Shown here piece by piece: positions 1-9,569 of a stretch of 64,000 bases of DNA (positions within the stretch are counted from its first letter, which is position 1; each line of letters starts with the position of its first letter). The notes under the pieces were generated by a model. That model was given only the letters and a program-made list of their open reading frames with translations. It searched no databases and was not told the DNA's origin. The DNA comes from Aeromonas fluvialis (lineage in GTDB: Bacteria; Pseudomonadota; Gammaproteobacteria; Enterobacterales; Aeromonadaceae), in NCBI RefSeq assembly GCF_000819885.1, contig NZ_CDBO01000053.1:1-64000 (forward strand), given 5' to 3'. Both the position numbers and the translations under genes were made by a program.

Positions 1-197
1 ATTAGGTGCGGAATGTCGGGTTCAGGTAGAGAAAAAACACCTCGGCAGGAGTTTTTGAGGCCTGTGTGATGTGATCGGTTGCGTATTTATCGAGGAGGTG
101 TGGCGGGATCTGTGTCGATGAAACCTATGAGTATCAAGGGGCGTGGCGGGTGATGTGGAAAAGGGCGATTCCCCGCAATGATGATGGGAGCATTGCC
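1..197. other. Region downstream of degS, no gene recognised
   Basis: This stretch lies beyond the 3' end of degS and runs off the window edge. I see no ORF with a recognisable product on either strand and no convincing intrinsic terminator. A short GC-rich inverted segment near 166-180 is too weak to call. Confidence 0.4.
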
Positions 198-1322
198 CTA
201 GCCGGGAGTTGCGGCTTTCGCACTTGCCCCCCGCTTCTGATAGCGCAGGTCCTCTTCGATGGTGACCACGACGTCCAGCGGCTTGCCGGAGCGGAATACC
301 GAGATGGTCAGCTTGGTGCCAGGGCGGCTCTCGACAATCTTGTCCATGGCACTTCGTACACCGCTGATGGCTTCTCCGTTGATCTTGAGCAGCACATCCC
401 CTCGCTGCAGACCGCCTTTGGTCGCCGGGCCATTGGGATCCAGACTCTCAACCACCAGGCCACGCAGGTCGCCGAGGTTCATCATCCGCGCGACAGTCGG
501 ATTGATCTCGACGCTGGAGATCCCGAGGTAGCCACGGATCACCCTGCCGTTGGCGATCAGCTCGTCCATGATCCGTTTTGCCAGCCGGTAGGGGATGGCG
601 AAGCTGATACCGTAGCTCTCCTGACTGCTGTTGAGGTGATAGGTGGCGGTGTTGATACCCACCAGATCGCCACGGCCGTTGACCAGCGCGCCACCCGAGT
701 TGCCTTCGTTGATGGCGGCATCGGTCTGCAGCAGATCCTGACGGCCATTGCTGTCGGGCCCCATGCTGGAGAGGCCGGTGCGACCGGTGGCGCTGATGAT
801 GCCCTGGGTGATGGTCTGGCCGACGTTGTAGGGATTGCCGATGGCGAGCACCACATCCCCCACTTCTGGCAGTCGTTCCGGATCCTGCGGGATCACCGGT
901 AGGTTGTCCGACTCGATATAGAGCACGGCGAGGTCGGTGAGTTGATCGGTACCGACCAGCTCGGCGCTGAAAACCCGGCCATCCTGCAGTGCGACGATGA
1001 TCTGGTCGGCATCGGCGATGACGTGATAATTGGTCAGCACATAGCCGCGCTGGTTCATGATGACGCCGGAGCCCAGCCCTTGCGGGCGCAGCTCCCCTTG
1101 ATTGCCCTGATTGGGGGCAAAGCTGCGGGTGTAGATATTGACGACGGCAGGGCCTGCCCGATGGGCGGCATAGGAGAAACTCAGTTCACGGGCATTGGTG
1201 ATGATGCCGGGCAGTTCGGCACCACCGCGAAAATGGGGAAACAGCAGCAACAGCAGTGCCGCGACGGTCAAACCGAAACCGACAGACTTGCCCAAGTAAC
1301 TGACTAAAGGGGGGATTTTCAT
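198..1322 (-). CDS. degS: DegS, inner-membrane serine endoprotease of the sigma-E stress pathway
   Basis: 374-residue trypsin-like HtrA protease. In the known family DegS senses unfolded outer-membrane proteins through its PDZ domain and makes the first cut in RseA, releasing sigma-E. One N-terminal membrane anchor (about residues 12-29) lacks a cleavage site. The catalytic triad is visible as His100 (TNYHVI), Asp130 (TDLAVL) and Ser209 (EGNSGG). A single PDZ domain follows at about 260-355, which separates it from two-PDZ DegQ. It lies downstream of degQ on the same strand, but a strong terminator between them suggests its own promoter. Confidence 0.95.
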   Translation of the reverse strand: MKIPPLVSYLGKSVGFGLTVAALLLLLFPHFRGGAELPGIITNARELSFSYAAHRAGPAVVNIYTRSFAPNQGNQGELRPQGLGSGVIMNQRGYVLTNYHVIADADQIIVALQDGRVFSAELVGTDQLTDLAVLYIESDNLPVIPQDPERLPEVGDVVLAIGNPYNVGQTITQGIISATGRTGLSSMGPDSNGRQDLLQTDAAINEGNSGGALVNGRGDLVGINTATYHLNSSQESYGISFAIPYRLAKRIMDELIANGRVIRGYLGISSVEINPTVARMMNLGDLRGLVVESLDPNGPATKGGLQRGDVLLKINGEAISGVRSAMDKIVESRPGTKLTISVFRSGKPLDVVVTIEEDLRYQKRGASAKAATPG

Positions 1323-1378
1323 GTCATTCTCATCCGTACAGGCTGCGCGCAGAGAATAACACTATCGATGGATAAAAA

Positions 1379-1404
1379 TCACCCGCGGTGAAGGCCGCGG
1401 GTGA
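1379..1404 (-). terminator. Intrinsic terminator of degQ
   Basis: A perfect 10-bp stem (TCACCCGCGG / CCGCGGGTGA) with a 6-base loop is followed on the minus strand by TTTTTATC. It sits 28 bases after the degQ stop and before degS, so it should uncouple degS from degQ transcription. Confidence 0.85.
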
Positions 1405-1431
1405 TTGCAGGAGTGGCGAACTACCGACGTG

Positions 1432-2793
1432 TTAGCGGATCACCAGATAGAGCGAGGAGTCACCGCGCTGGATGTTGAGCGCCAGCACGTCAGGCTTGTT
1501 CTTGAGCGCTTTGGTCAGCTCGCCCAGGCTGTTGATGCGCAGGCGGTTGACCCCGATGATGATGTCACCCTTCTGCAGGCCGGACGCGGCTGCCGGAGAG
1601 CGGGGATCAATGTCCGCTACCGCGACGCCGGAGACCGGGTCGGTAGTGGTACTCAGCTTGGCCCCTTCCAGTGCCGGATGCAGCGCGCTGGCGCGCACTT
1701 CGCTGTCATCAGCTTGCTTCAGGGTTACCTTGGCCGTCTGTGACTTGCCATCGCGGATCAGTCCCAGCTCGACCTGCTTGTCGGCACCCATGGTGGCGAT
1801 CTTGGCACGCAGCTCGCCGAAGGAGCGAACCGGCTTGCCATCGATGCTGACGATGATATCACCCGCCTTGATGCCCGCCTTGTCGGCCGCCGAACCAGGC
1901 ATGACCTGATTGACGAAGGCGCCATCCTTCTTGTTGTAGCCGAAGGTTTTGGCGATGTCGGAGGTGAGCTCGGTGCCGGTAATGCCGAGCTGGCCGCGAC
2001 GCACTTCACCGTATTTGACGATCTGCTCGGTCAGATCCCGCACCATATTGGAGGGAATGGCAAAGCCGATGCCGATGTTGCCGCCGTTCGGGCCCAGAAT
2101 CGCGGTGTTGATACCGATCAGCTCACCACGCAGGTTGAGTAGGGCGCCGCCTGAGTTACCGGAGTTGATGGCCGCATCGGTCTGGATGAAGTTCTCTAGA
2201 TTCTCGATATTGAGGCCGCTGCGGCCCAGGGCGCTGACGATACCTGATGTGACGGTCTGACCCAGGCCAAAGGGGTTGCCGATGGCCAGTGCATAGTCAC
2301 CCACCCGCAGCTCATCGGAGTCGGCGAACTTGATCTGCACCAGATCCTCGGCCTTGATTTGCAGCAGGGCGATGTCGGACTGCTTGTCTTCACCGATCTT
2401 CTTGGCCGCGTACTCACGACCATCCTTCAGGTTGACTTTGATCTCGTCCGCCTCGTGGACCACGTGAGCGTTGGTGATCACGTAACCCTTCTTGGCGTCG
2501 ACGATGACACCGGAGCCTAGCGCCTGGAATGGCTGCTCGCTCACCTGTTCATCGGGCATGTTGGGGCCGAAGAAAAACTTGAATTGTTCCGGCAGACGCT
2601 GACGGGTAATTTTTTTGCCAGAAACCGAGATATTGACCACCGCCGGGGTGACCTGTTCGAGAATAGGCGCCAGGCTTGGCATCTCCTGATTTGCGCCTAC
2701 CAGGGAAGGCAGTGCAGCCTGAGCAGGGGCCGCAGACATGGCGATACCAACACTGAGGGCTAGCACACTGAGTATGGAAAGAGGTTTACGCAT
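1432..2793 (-). CDS. degQ: DegQ/DegP-type periplasmic serine protease
   Basis: 453-residue HtrA protease and chaperone that degrades or holds misfolded periplasmic proteins. The chosen ATG opens a classic Sec signal peptide ending in AQA (about residue 26); an upstream in-frame start would put 14 non-signal residues before it. The triad is His110 (TNAHVV), Asp140 (SDIALL) and Ser214 (SGNSGG). Two PDZ domains follow (about 260-350 and 365-450), as in DegP and DegQ. The short LA loop and position next to degS fit DegQ better than DegP. Family members assemble as cage-like oligomers. Confidence 0.92.
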   Translation of the reverse strand: MRKPLSILSVLALSVGIAMSAAPAQAALPSLVGANQEMPSLAPILEQVTPAVVNISVSGKKITRQRLPEQFKFFFGPNMPDEQVSEQPFQALGSGVIVDAKKGYVITNAHVVHEADEIKVNLKDGREYAAKKIGEDKQSDIALLQIKAEDLVQIKFADSDELRVGDYALAIGNPFGLGQTVTSGIVSALGRSGLNIENLENFIQTDAAINSGNSGGALLNLRGELIGINTAILGPNGGNIGIGFAIPSNMVRDLTEQIVKYGEVRRGQLGITGTELTSDIAKTFGYNKKDGAFVNQVMPGSAADKAGIKAGDIIVSIDGKPVRSFGELRAKIATMGADKQVELGLIRDGKSQTAKVTLKQADDSEVRASALHPALEGAKLSTTTDPVSGVAVADIDPRSPAAASGLQKGDIIIGVNRLRINSLGELTKALKNKPDVLALNIQRGDSSLYLVIR

Positions 2794-2874
2794 ATGAAAA
2801 ACAGCTCCCAGAAAAAGTTGCAATGCAATCCTCAAGGTCAGACCACGGGACTGGCCAATTAGTTCCGCGAGGAA

Positions 2875-3255
2875 CTAGTTTGGTTGCTTGAGCAGTCCGG
2901 AAGAGGCGCCAGCATAGTCGCGAGGCGGAACGCCAGGCTCTTCTGCCACATTGGCTGGGGCTTCTTCTACCAATGACTCGCGGAACAGTGGTTCCTGCGC
3001 CTTGGCCAGGAATTTGCTTTGCTCGGCCATGTGGCGATAGAGGGTCTGATACTGCTCGGCCAGTTGCTCCATCAGCGCGGCACTGTCAGCGAAGTGGGTG
3101 TTGATCTGGCCCTGATAACTTTCGAGCTCCTTGTGGGCCTTTTTCAGTTCCTGTTCCAGACGGCCGGCATCGCGGCTACGCACCGAAAAACGGCCGATAA
3201 CGATACCGATAATCAAGGCCGCGACAGCCAGCAGGATCCCAGTTAACAGACTCAT
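2875..3255 (-). CDS. zapG: ZapG/YhcB, envelope and division protein (DUF1043)
   Basis: 126-residue inner-membrane protein with one N-terminal membrane helix (about 4-21), then a charged, probably coiled-coil cytoplasmic segment (28-90) and a low-complexity tail. This is the YhcB/DUF1043 layout. E. coli YhcB (ZapG, LapD) links cell division, peptidoglycan and envelope synthesis. A good AAGGAG site precedes the ATG. It lies upstream of degQ-degS and divergent from zapE, the same neighbourhood as in E. coli. Confidence 0.9.
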   Translation of the reverse strand: MSLLTGILLAVAALIIGIVIGRFSVRSRDAGRLEQELKKAHKELESYQGQINTHFADSAALMEQLAEQYQTLYRHMAEQSKFLAKAQEPLFRESLVEEAPANVAEEPGVPPRDYAGASSGLLKQPN

Positions 3256-3395
3256 AGATGCTCCTTGTTACAGCTAAAACAGTGTGGGTTTATGGGGGTG
3301 TCACAACCGCCATGCCTTGATGGCACTATACCGTGCGTCCCGAGGCCGTGATACCATTTTGTCCTCGATTCAGGGACTTGGAGAAGCGCTCAAGG
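3256..3395. promoter_or_regulatory. Divergent intergenic region between zapG and zapE
   Basis: 140 bases between two divergent starts must carry promoters for both genes. I see no box pair near consensus, so exact positions are not proposed. Confidence 0.4.
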
Positions 3396-4490
3396 ATGAC
3401 ACCGCAGCAAAAATATCAGCAGGATCTGCTGCGCCCCGGTTTTGTGGCTGACCCTGCGCAGGGGATGGCCATTAGCCGGCTGGAGCGACTGTATCAGGAT
3501 TTGCTACGGCGCCCGACTCCGACCAGATCTCGAGGGCTGCTGGGCTGGCTGCAAAAGCCCAAGGCGCCGGAGCCCGTCCAGGGCATCTATATGTGGGGCG
3601 GAGTGGGCCGAGGCAAGACCTGGCTGATGGATACTTTTTTCGACAGCCTGCCGGGGACGCGCAAGATGCGCAGCCATTTCCACCGTTTCATGCACCGCAT
3701 TCACGATGAACTGCAGGGGCTGAGCGGACAACCCGATCCGCTCAAGCTGGTGGCCAGCAAGCTTGCCAGCGAGACAGACATCATCTGTTTCGATGAATTT
3801 TTTGTCTCCGACATCACCGACGCCATGTTACTGGGCACATTGTTCCAGGAGCTGTTTGGTCACGGCGTCGTGCTGGTCGCCACTTCAAATATTCCGCCGC
3901 AGGAGCTTTATCGAAACGGGCTGCAGCGAGCCCGTTTTCTGCCTGCTATCGAGCTTATCGAGCGCCATTGTGAGGTACTTAACGTGGATGGCGGTATCGA
4001 CTATCGCCTGCGTACGCTGGAACAAGCGGAGATTTATCACTGCCCGCTGGATTTGCAGGCAAAAGCCAATCTTGACCACTATTTTCAGCAATTAACCGGT
4101 GGGCACACGGCGTGCGAGGGGACGTTCGAGGTCAATCATCGTCAGCTGACGTCGCTGGGAATGGGGGAAGGGGTGCTCTATATGGAATTTGAGCAACTTT
4201 GCTGTACTCCTCGCTCCCAGAACGACTATATCGAACTGGCCAGGCTGTTCCATACCGTCCTGCTGGCCAATGTGCAGTCAATGGGCACAGGCACGGATGA
4301 TGCGGCTCGCCGCTTTATTGCCATGGTTGACGAATTCTATGAACGACACGTCAAGCTCATCATGTCGGCGGCGGTGCCCATGCAGGAACTCTACGGTGAA
4401 GGGCTGCTGAATTTCGAATTCAAACGCTGTCTTTCGCGGCTTCAGGAGATGCAATCGCACGAATACCTTGCCAGAGTGCACCTTCCTTAG
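3396..4490 (+). CDS. zapE: ZapE (YhcM), AFG1-family division ATPase
   Basis: 364-residue AFG1-like P-loop ATPase. ZapE in E. coli associates with the Z-ring late in division, mainly in stressed or anaerobic cells. Walker A is GGVGRGKT at 68-75 and Walker B is ICFDEF at 130-135. The start MTPQQKYQ is chosen because it matches the family N terminus; an upstream in-frame start would add 21 unrelated residues. Length is close to the E. coli protein (375). The gene stands alone on the plus strand before the rplM-rpsI operon. Confidence 0.92.
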   Translation: MTPQQKYQQDLLRPGFVADPAQGMAISRLERLYQDLLRRPTPTRSRGLLGWLQKPKAPEPVQGIYMWGGVGRGKTWLMDTFFDSLPGTRKMRSHFHRFMHRIHDELQGLSGQPDPLKLVASKLASETDIICFDEFFVSDITDAMLLGTLFQELFGHGVVLVATSNIPPQELYRNGLQRARFLPAIELIERHCEVLNVDGGIDYRLRTLEQAEIYHCPLDLQAKANLDHYFQQLTGGHTACEGTFEVNHRQLTSLGMGEGVLYMEFEQLCCTPRSQNDYIELARLFHTVLLANVQSMGTGTDDAARRFIAMVDEFYERHVKLIMSAAVPMQELYGEGLLNFEFKRCLSRLQEMQSHEYLARVHLP

Positions 4491-4602
4491 TCACAATACC
4501 GCGCCTGCCAGTCGGATGGGCATCTGCGGCAGGTAGGGCCGGGCGACATTTGCTGGTTTCATGGCAGTGAAATTAGCAGGTGATATTTAAGGCAACTTCA
4601 CT

Positions 4603-4608
4603 TATAAT
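4603..4608 (+). promoter_or_regulatory. -10 element of the rplM-rpsI promoter
   Basis: A consensus TATAAT lies about 150 bases upstream of rplM. The -35 candidate (TGATAT, 4581-4586) is weak. This would give a leader of roughly 140 nt. Confidence 0.6.
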
Positions 4609-4613
4609 CGCCC

Positions 4614-4756
4614 GGCCCACGTTACAGCTGTCGATAAGACAGCAACACTTTAAGCTTTACTTGTATTCGAAGGGGTACAGGTAGGCCATCGTTTGTTGTT
4701 TGTGGGAGAGCCCCCATAAGCAATTGGGTCTGTAACAGGTAATTGGGTTTAACTTA
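4614..4756 (+). promoter_or_regulatory. rplM 5' leader, candidate L13 autoregulatory region
   Basis: The predicted leader starts with a perfect 6-bp hairpin (GCTGTC / GACAGC, 4627-4643) and holds a GC-rich hairpin around 4706-4722 and two AATTGGGT copies (about 4723 and 4741) close to the start codon. In E. coli L13 represses its own operon by binding the rplM leader. Assigning that role here is inference from position and visible structure. Confidence 0.45.
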
Positions 4757-5185
4757 ATGAAAACTTTCGTTGCCAAGCCAGAAACCGTAAAACGTGACTG
4801 GTACATTGTGGACGCAGAAGGTAAAACTCTGGGTCGTATCGCAACCGAGATCGCTGCTCGTCTGCGTGGTAAGCACAAAGCTGAATACACTCCGCACGTT
4901 GACACCGGTGATTACATCATCGTTGTAAACGCTGAGAAGGTACACGTAACCGGTAAGAAATTTACCGACAAAATGTACCACGCTCACTCCGGTTTCCCGG
5001 GTGGTATCAAGTCAATCAGCTTCGACAAGCTGATTCAGCGTAAACCGGAAATGGTAATCGAAGCAGCCGTCAAAGGCATGCTGCCGAAAGGTCCTCTGGG
5101 CCGTGCCATGTTCCGTAAACTGAAAGTTTACGCAGGCGCCGAGCATGCTCATGCTGCTCAGCAACCTCAAGTACTGGATATCTAA
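4757..5185 (+). CDS. rplM: 50S ribosomal protein L13
   Basis: 142 residues, the exact usual length of gammaproteobacterial L13, beginning [17 protein letters not shown]. It binds 23S rRNA early in 50S assembly. It forms a two-gene operon with rpsI, 15 bases downstream. Codon use is typical of highly expressed genes. Confidence 0.98.
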   Translation: MKTFVAKPETVKRDWYIVDAEGKTLGRIATEIAARLRGKHKAEYTPHVDTGDYIIVVNAEKVHVTGKKFTDKMYHAHSGFPGGIKSISFDKLIQRKPEMVIEAAVKGMLPKGPLGRAMFRKLKVYAGAEHAHAAQQPQVLDI

Positions 5186-5593
<408 letters not shown>

Positions 5594-5624
5594 TTCGCTT
5601 TTGGTACTCACTCTTTCGAGTGTC

Positions 5625-5656
5625 AAAAAAGCCTGGCAACTGCCAGGCTTTTTTTA
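5625..5656 (+). terminator. rplM-rpsI intrinsic terminator
   Basis: A 14-bp stem (AAAAAAGCCTGGCA / TGCCAGGCTTTTTT) with a 2-base loop ends in a T-tract. A small hairpin (CACTC / GAGTG, 5609-5622) precedes it. Confidence 0.92.
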
Positions 5657-5888
5657 TTGGTAATATTACCGACATCAATGCTAACCACACGTCACAAAAG
5701 ACAAAAAATTGTTTCTTTATTGTTTTCATTGCTCACCGCTCTTTCTTGTCAAGTTGTTATCTTTTCTTTAAAATTTCCCCTGTTTTCTGTGGCAATTGTA
5801 AATCCAGCTTCCGCCGCTGTTGTCACGGGAAAAATGGGGAACAGGGACACTATAAGAATGCGCGGAGTCCACATGGGAGAGTTTTTGG
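5657..5888 (+). promoter_or_regulatory. Upstream region of petABC
   Basis: This AT-rich 232-base gap should hold the petABC promoter. TATAAG at 5851-5856 is a plausible -10, but no good -35 stands at the right distance, which could mean an activator-dependent promoter. No other gene is supported here. Confidence 0.4.
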
Positions 5889-6479
5889 ATGAGCAATGCG
5901 CCAGTTGATACCGGTCGCCGCAGATTTCTTACCTGGTCAACGGTTGCCGTTGGTGGGGTAGGAGCTGCGTTTACCGCAGTGCCGTTTATAAAGTCATGGA
6001 ATCCGAGCGCCAAGGCCAAAGCAGCCGGTGCGCCGGTTGAAGTCGATATCAGCAAGTTGGAACCGGGTCAGCTCATCCGTGTCGAGTGGCGAGGCAAGCC
6101 GGTCTGGGTGGTGAAACGCACCAAACAGACGCTGGATGCCCTGGCCGCGCATGATGACAAGCTGCGGGATCCCTCATCTGACGAGCCGCAGCAGCCTGAC
6201 TATGCCCATAACGGGTACAGATCGATCAAGCCCGAGATTTTTGTCGCGGTCGGTATTTGCACCCACCTCGGGTGTTCACCTTCCTATCTGCCTGACAGCT
6301 TTGGCGAGCAGGTGCAGGGCGTCACGTCCGGCTTTTTCTGCCCGTGCCACGGCTCCAAGTTCGACATGGCCGGCCGTGTGTTCCAGGGGGTGCCTGCACC
6401 GCTGAACTTGGTCATTCCGCCCTATCAATTCATTAATGACACCACCATCCTGGTCGGTGCCGATGGCAAGGAGGCCTGA
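5889..6479 (+). CDS. petA: Ubiquinol-cytochrome c reductase Rieske iron-sulfur subunit
   Basis: 196-residue Rieske protein of the bc1 complex (complex III), which passes electrons from ubiquinol to cytochrome c1. A twin-arginine signal-anchor (GRRRFLT, 9-15) precedes the membrane helix. The 2Fe-2S ligands are in CTHLGC (124-129) and CPCHGS (151-156). It is the first gene of petABC, with two bases to petB. A bc1 complex, absent from E. coli, fits Aeromonas. Confidence 0.97.
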   Translation: MSNAPVDTGRRRFLTWSTVAVGGVGAAFTAVPFIKSWNPSAKAKAAGAPVEVDISKLEPGQLIRVEWRGKPVWVVKRTKQTLDALAAHDDKLRDPSSDEPQQPDYAHNGYRSIKPEIFVAVGICTHLGCSPSYLPDSFGEQVQGVTSGFFCPCHGSKFDMAGRVFQGVPAPLNLVIPPYQFINDTTILVGADGKEA

Positions 6480-6481
6480 CC

Positions 6482-7699
6482 ATGTTGAGTAAACTGATGG
6501 GCTGGATCGATTATCGATTCCCGCTCACGGCCATGTACAACGACCACATGGCCAAGTATCCGGCACCGAAGAACCTGAACTTCTGGTACTTCTTCGGCTC
6601 GCTGGCGATGCTGGTGCTGGTCAACCAAATTATTACCGGTATCTGGCTGACCATGAACTACAACCCCTCTGCGGAAGGTGCGTTTGCCTCCGTGGAATAC
6701 ATCATGCGCGATGTGGAGTACGGCTGGCTGCTGCGTTACATGCACTCCACCGGCGCCTCGGCGTTCTTCGTGGTGGTCTACCTGCACATGTTTCGCGGCA
6801 TGATCTATGGCTCTTACCAGAAGCCCCGTGAACTGTTGTGGATCTTCGGCATGCTGATCTTCCTGGTGCTGATGGCCGAAGCCTTCATGGGTTATCTGCT
6901 GCCCTGGGGTCAAATGTCATTCTGGGGGGCTCAGGTCATCATCTCGCTGTTTGGCGCCATTCCGGTCATCGGTGACGACCTGACCCTGTGGATCCGTGGT
7001 GACTACGTCATTTCCGGTGCGACCCTGAACCGCTTCTTCGCGCTGCACGTCATCGCGTTGCCGCTGGTGCTGGTGATGCTGGTTGCCATGCACATTCTGG
7101 CGCTGCATGAGGTGGGATCCAACAACCCGGATGGCATCGATATCAAGAAGCACAAGGACGAGAAAGGCTGGCCGCTGGATGCGGTGGCATTCCACCCCTA
7201 CTTCACCGTCAAGGACATGATAGGTGTCGCTGGCTTCCTGTTCTTTTTCTGTGCCATCATCTTCTTCAAGCCGGATATGTGGGGCTATTTCCTCGAGAAG
7301 CCGAATTTTGAAGTGGCTAACGGCCTGAAAACTCCTGCTCACATCGCGCCTGTGTGGTACTTCACCCCCTTCTATGCGATTCTGCGCGCCGTACCTGACA
7401 AGCTGCTTGGTGTCATCATGATGGGCCTCTCCATCCTGGTGCTGTTCCTGCTGCCCTGGCTGGATCGCTGCAAGGTACGTTCGGTACGCTATCGCAGCAA
7501 GCTGCACAAGCTGAACATCGCCCAGTTCGTGGTCTGTTTCATCATCCTGGGGGTGCTGGGTGTGCTGCCGTCGACGCCGACTCTGACACTGGTTGCCCAG
7601 ATCTGTACCTTGGGTTATTTCGGGTTCTTTGTCCTGCTGTTCTTCTATAGCAAGAATGAAAGTACCAAGCCGCTGCCAGAGAGGGTGACGTTTAAATGA
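6482..7699 (+). CDS. petB: Cytochrome b subunit of the bc1 complex
   Basis: 405-residue multi-pass membrane protein that holds hemes bL and bH and the quinol sites. Paired heme-ligand histidines are visible in the second helix (GWLLRYMHSTG ... YLHMFRG) and the fourth (FFALHVIAL ... VAMHILAL). The Qo-site motif reads PVWY (290-293) rather than PEWY. Its stop overlaps the petC start in ATGA, suggesting translational coupling. Confidence 0.97.
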   Translation: MLSKLMGWIDYRFPLTAMYNDHMAKYPAPKNLNFWYFFGSLAMLVLVNQIITGIWLTMNYNPSAEGAFASVEYIMRDVEYGWLLRYMHSTGASAFFVVVYLHMFRGMIYGSYQKPRELLWIFGMLIFLVLMAEAFMGYLLPWGQMSFWGAQVIISLFGAIPVIGDDLTLWIRGDYVISGATLNRFFALHVIALPLVLVMLVAMHILALHEVGSNNPDGIDIKKHKDEKGWPLDAVAFHPYFTVKDMIGVAGFLFFFCAIIFFKPDMWGYFLEKPNFEVANGLKTPAHIAPVWYFTPFYAILRAVPDKLLGVIMMGLSILVLFLLPWLDRCKVRSVRYRSKLHKLNIAQFVVCFIILGVLGVLPSTPTLTLVAQICTLGYFGFFVLLFFYSKNESTKPLPERVTFK

Positions 7700-8430
7700 A
7701 AAAAATACTATTAGCAGTGTTGGCTCTGCTACCCGGTCTGGTCTCGGCGGCTGGCACCAGTGTGCCCCTCGACAAGGCCAACTATGACCTGAGCGACAAG
7801 GCCTCCTTGCAGCGTGGTGCCGCAACCTTCATGAACTACTGCGCCGGTTGCCACTCTACCCAGTACCAACGTTATAACCGGGTAGCGGCAGACCTGGAGA
7901 TCCCAGAGGATCTGATGAAGGAGAATCTCATCTTCACCGGGGCCAAGGTTGGCGATCTGATGAAGATCGCCATGTCCGAGAAGGATGCCGCCAAGTGGTT
8001 CGGGGCACCTCCACCGGATCTGACGCTGGTAGCAAGGGTGCGTGGGGCGGACTGGATCTACACCTACCTGCGCTCTTTCTACGTGGATGAGACTCGTCCA
8101 TTCGGGGTGAACAACACCGTATTCCCGTCCGTGGGCATGCCTCACGTGCTGGAACCGTTGCAGGGAACCCCCCGCGCCGAGTTCGCGACTCACAAGGTCG
8201 ATGGGGTCGATATCCAGCAGGTTGTCAGGATCAAATCTGATGGTAATGGTGAAATGGATGACGAAGAGTATGATCAGACTGTGCTTGATCTGGTAAACTT
8301 CTTGGTCTACTCGGCTGAACCGGTACAACAGGAGCGTGAACGCATGGGCTTCTGGGTACTTGGTTTCATCGCGATCTTCTTCATCTTCACTGTGCTGTTG
8401 AAGAAGGAATTCTGGCGCGACGTTCACTAA
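7696..8430 (+). CDS. petC: Cytochrome c1
   Basis: 244-residue c-type cytochrome of complex III. It has a Sec signal peptide (about 1-18), heme-binding CAGCH (49-53), a likely axial methionine at 148 (SVGMPH) and a C-terminal membrane anchor (about 217-236) ending in a basic tail. It is the last gene of petABC and is followed by a terminator-like hairpin. Confidence 0.97.
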   Translation: MKKILLAVLALLPGLVSAAGTSVPLDKANYDLSDKASLQRGAATFMNYCAGCHSTQYQRYNRVAADLEIPEDLMKENLIFTGAKVGDLMKIAMSEKDAAKWFGAPPPDLTLVARVRGADWIYTYLRSFYVDETRPFGVNNTVFPSVGMPHVLEPLQGTPRAEFATHKVDGVDIQQVVRIKSDGNGEMDDEEYDQTVLDLVNFLVYSAEPVQQERERMGFWVLGFIAIFFIFTVLLKKEFWRDVH

Positions 8431-8448
8431 GCGACCAGATACGGGTAA

Positions 8449-8454
8449 TATAAT
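8449..8454 (+). promoter_or_regulatory. Candidate -10 element for sspAB
   Basis: A consensus TATAAT lies just before the hairpin at 8457. If used, sspA mRNA would start at about 8461 with half of that hairpin in its leader. No good -35 is visible. Confidence 0.35.
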
Positions 8455-8456
8455 GC

Positions 8457-8500
8457 ACGGCAATGAAGATCAAGATGCTTCATTGCCGTTTCTGCTTTTT
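8457..8500 (+). terminator. petABC intrinsic terminator
   Basis: A perfect 12-bp stem (ACGGCAATGAAG / CTTCATTGCCGT, loop of 9) is followed by TTCTGCTTTTTT. It separates petC from sspA. Confidence 0.8.
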
Positions 8501-8517
8501 TATGACGGGAGGGTTCA

Positions 8518-9147
8518 ATGGCTGTAGCTGCCAATAAGCGTTCGGTAATGACGCTGTTTTCCGGTGCCAACGATATGTTCAGCCATCAGGTGCGTATTGT
8601 CCTGGCGGAGAAGGGTGTTAGCGTGGATATCTGCCAGGTTGACCCAGCCAATTTGCCGGATGAGCTGGCCGAGCTGAACCCCTACAACTCTGTGCCGACC
8701 CTGGTCGATCGCGAGCTGGCACTCTACACCTCACGCATCATCATGGAGTATCTGGACGAGCGCTTCCCGCATCCGCCCCTGATGCCTGTTTACCCGGTAG
8801 CCCGTGGTAACAGCCGTCTGATGATGCACCGCATCGAGCTGGACTGGTACTCCCTGGCCGACAAGATCATGGCTGGTACCGATGCTGAAGCGGCACGCAA
8901 CGAACTGCGTGACAACCTGCTGGCCATCGCGCCGATCTTCGGTGAAATGCCCTATTTCATGAGCGAAGAGTTCGGTCTGGTGGATTGCTACATGGCCCCG
9001 CTGCTGTGGCGTCTGCCAAGCCTGGGCATCGACCTGACCGGTCGTGGTGCCAAAGAGCTGAAGGCCTACATGGTTCGTCTGTTCGAGCGTGAGTCCTTCC
9101 AGGCTTCCCTGACCGAGGCCGAGCGCGAGATCCGTTCTGGCGTATGA
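8518..9147 (+). CDS. sspA: SspA, stringent starvation protein A
   Basis: 209-residue glutathione-transferase-fold protein that binds RNA polymerase and helps stress and virulence transcription. The surface PHP triad known to matter in SspA is at 84-86 ([10 protein letters not shown]). Thioredoxin-like residues fill about 10-85 and the helical domain the rest. The sspA stop overlaps the sspB start (ATGA). Confidence 0.95.
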   Translation: MAVAANKRSVMTLFSGANDMFSHQVRIVLAEKGVSVDICQVDPANLPDELAELNPYNSVPTLVDRELALYTSRIIMEYLDERFPHPPLMPVYPVARGNSRLMMHRIELDWYSLADKIMAGTDAEAARNELRDNLLAIAPIFGEMPYFMSEEFGLVDCYMAPLLWRLPSLGIDLTGRGAKELKAYMVRLFERESFQASLTEAEREIRSGV

Positions 9148-9569
9148 GTATGGAACCGACAATGACACCGAGCCGCCCGTACTTATTGCGGGCGTTCTTT
9201 GACTGGCTGCTGGACAACGATCTGACCCCTCATCTGGTGGTCAACGTCAACATTCCCCATGTGATGGTGCCAATGCAATTTGCCCAGGATGGTCAGATTG
9301 TATTGAACATTGCGCCTCGTGCCGTGATGCAATTTCACATGGATAATGAAGCCATCAGCTTCAGTGCCCGCTTTGGCGGGGTCTCCCAGCAGGTCTACAT
9401 CCCGATGGCGGCTGTACTGGCCATTCATGCCCGGGAAAACGGCGTGGGGACACTGTTCCCGCCCGAGCCGGGTTACGATATCTGGCTGGAGCAGGCCGAA
9501 GCGCCGGTGGAGCCAGAGCCGGAACCACCGCGTCCGAGCGGTCGTCCTACCCTGAAAGTCATCAAATAA
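9144..9569 (+). CDS. sspB: SspB, ClpXP specificity adaptor
   Basis: 141-residue adaptor that delivers ssrA-tagged peptides to ClpXP. The N-terminal substrate-binding domain covers about 5-115. A flexible Pro/Glu-rich linker then leads to a C-terminal ClpX-docking motif (PTLKVIK). The start overlaps the sspA stop. A second in-frame ATG at 9162 would remove six residues, and the sequence does not fully decide between them. Confidence 0.95.
   Translation: MSMEPTMTPSRPYLLRAFFDWLLDNDLTPHLVVNVNIPHVMVPMQFAQDGQIVLNIAPRAVMQFHMDNEAISFSARFGGVSQQVYIPMAAVLAIHARENGVGTLFPPEPGYDIWLEQAEAPVEPEPEPPRPSGRPTLKVIK

Noticed and set aside
2860-2877. Hairpin TAGTTCC / GGAACTA at the zapG stop as a terminator
   Set aside because: No T-tract on the transcribed side; could be chance.
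5620-5908. Short frames between rpsI and petA
   Set aside because: They start in the terminator or run into petA out of frame, with no ribosome site.
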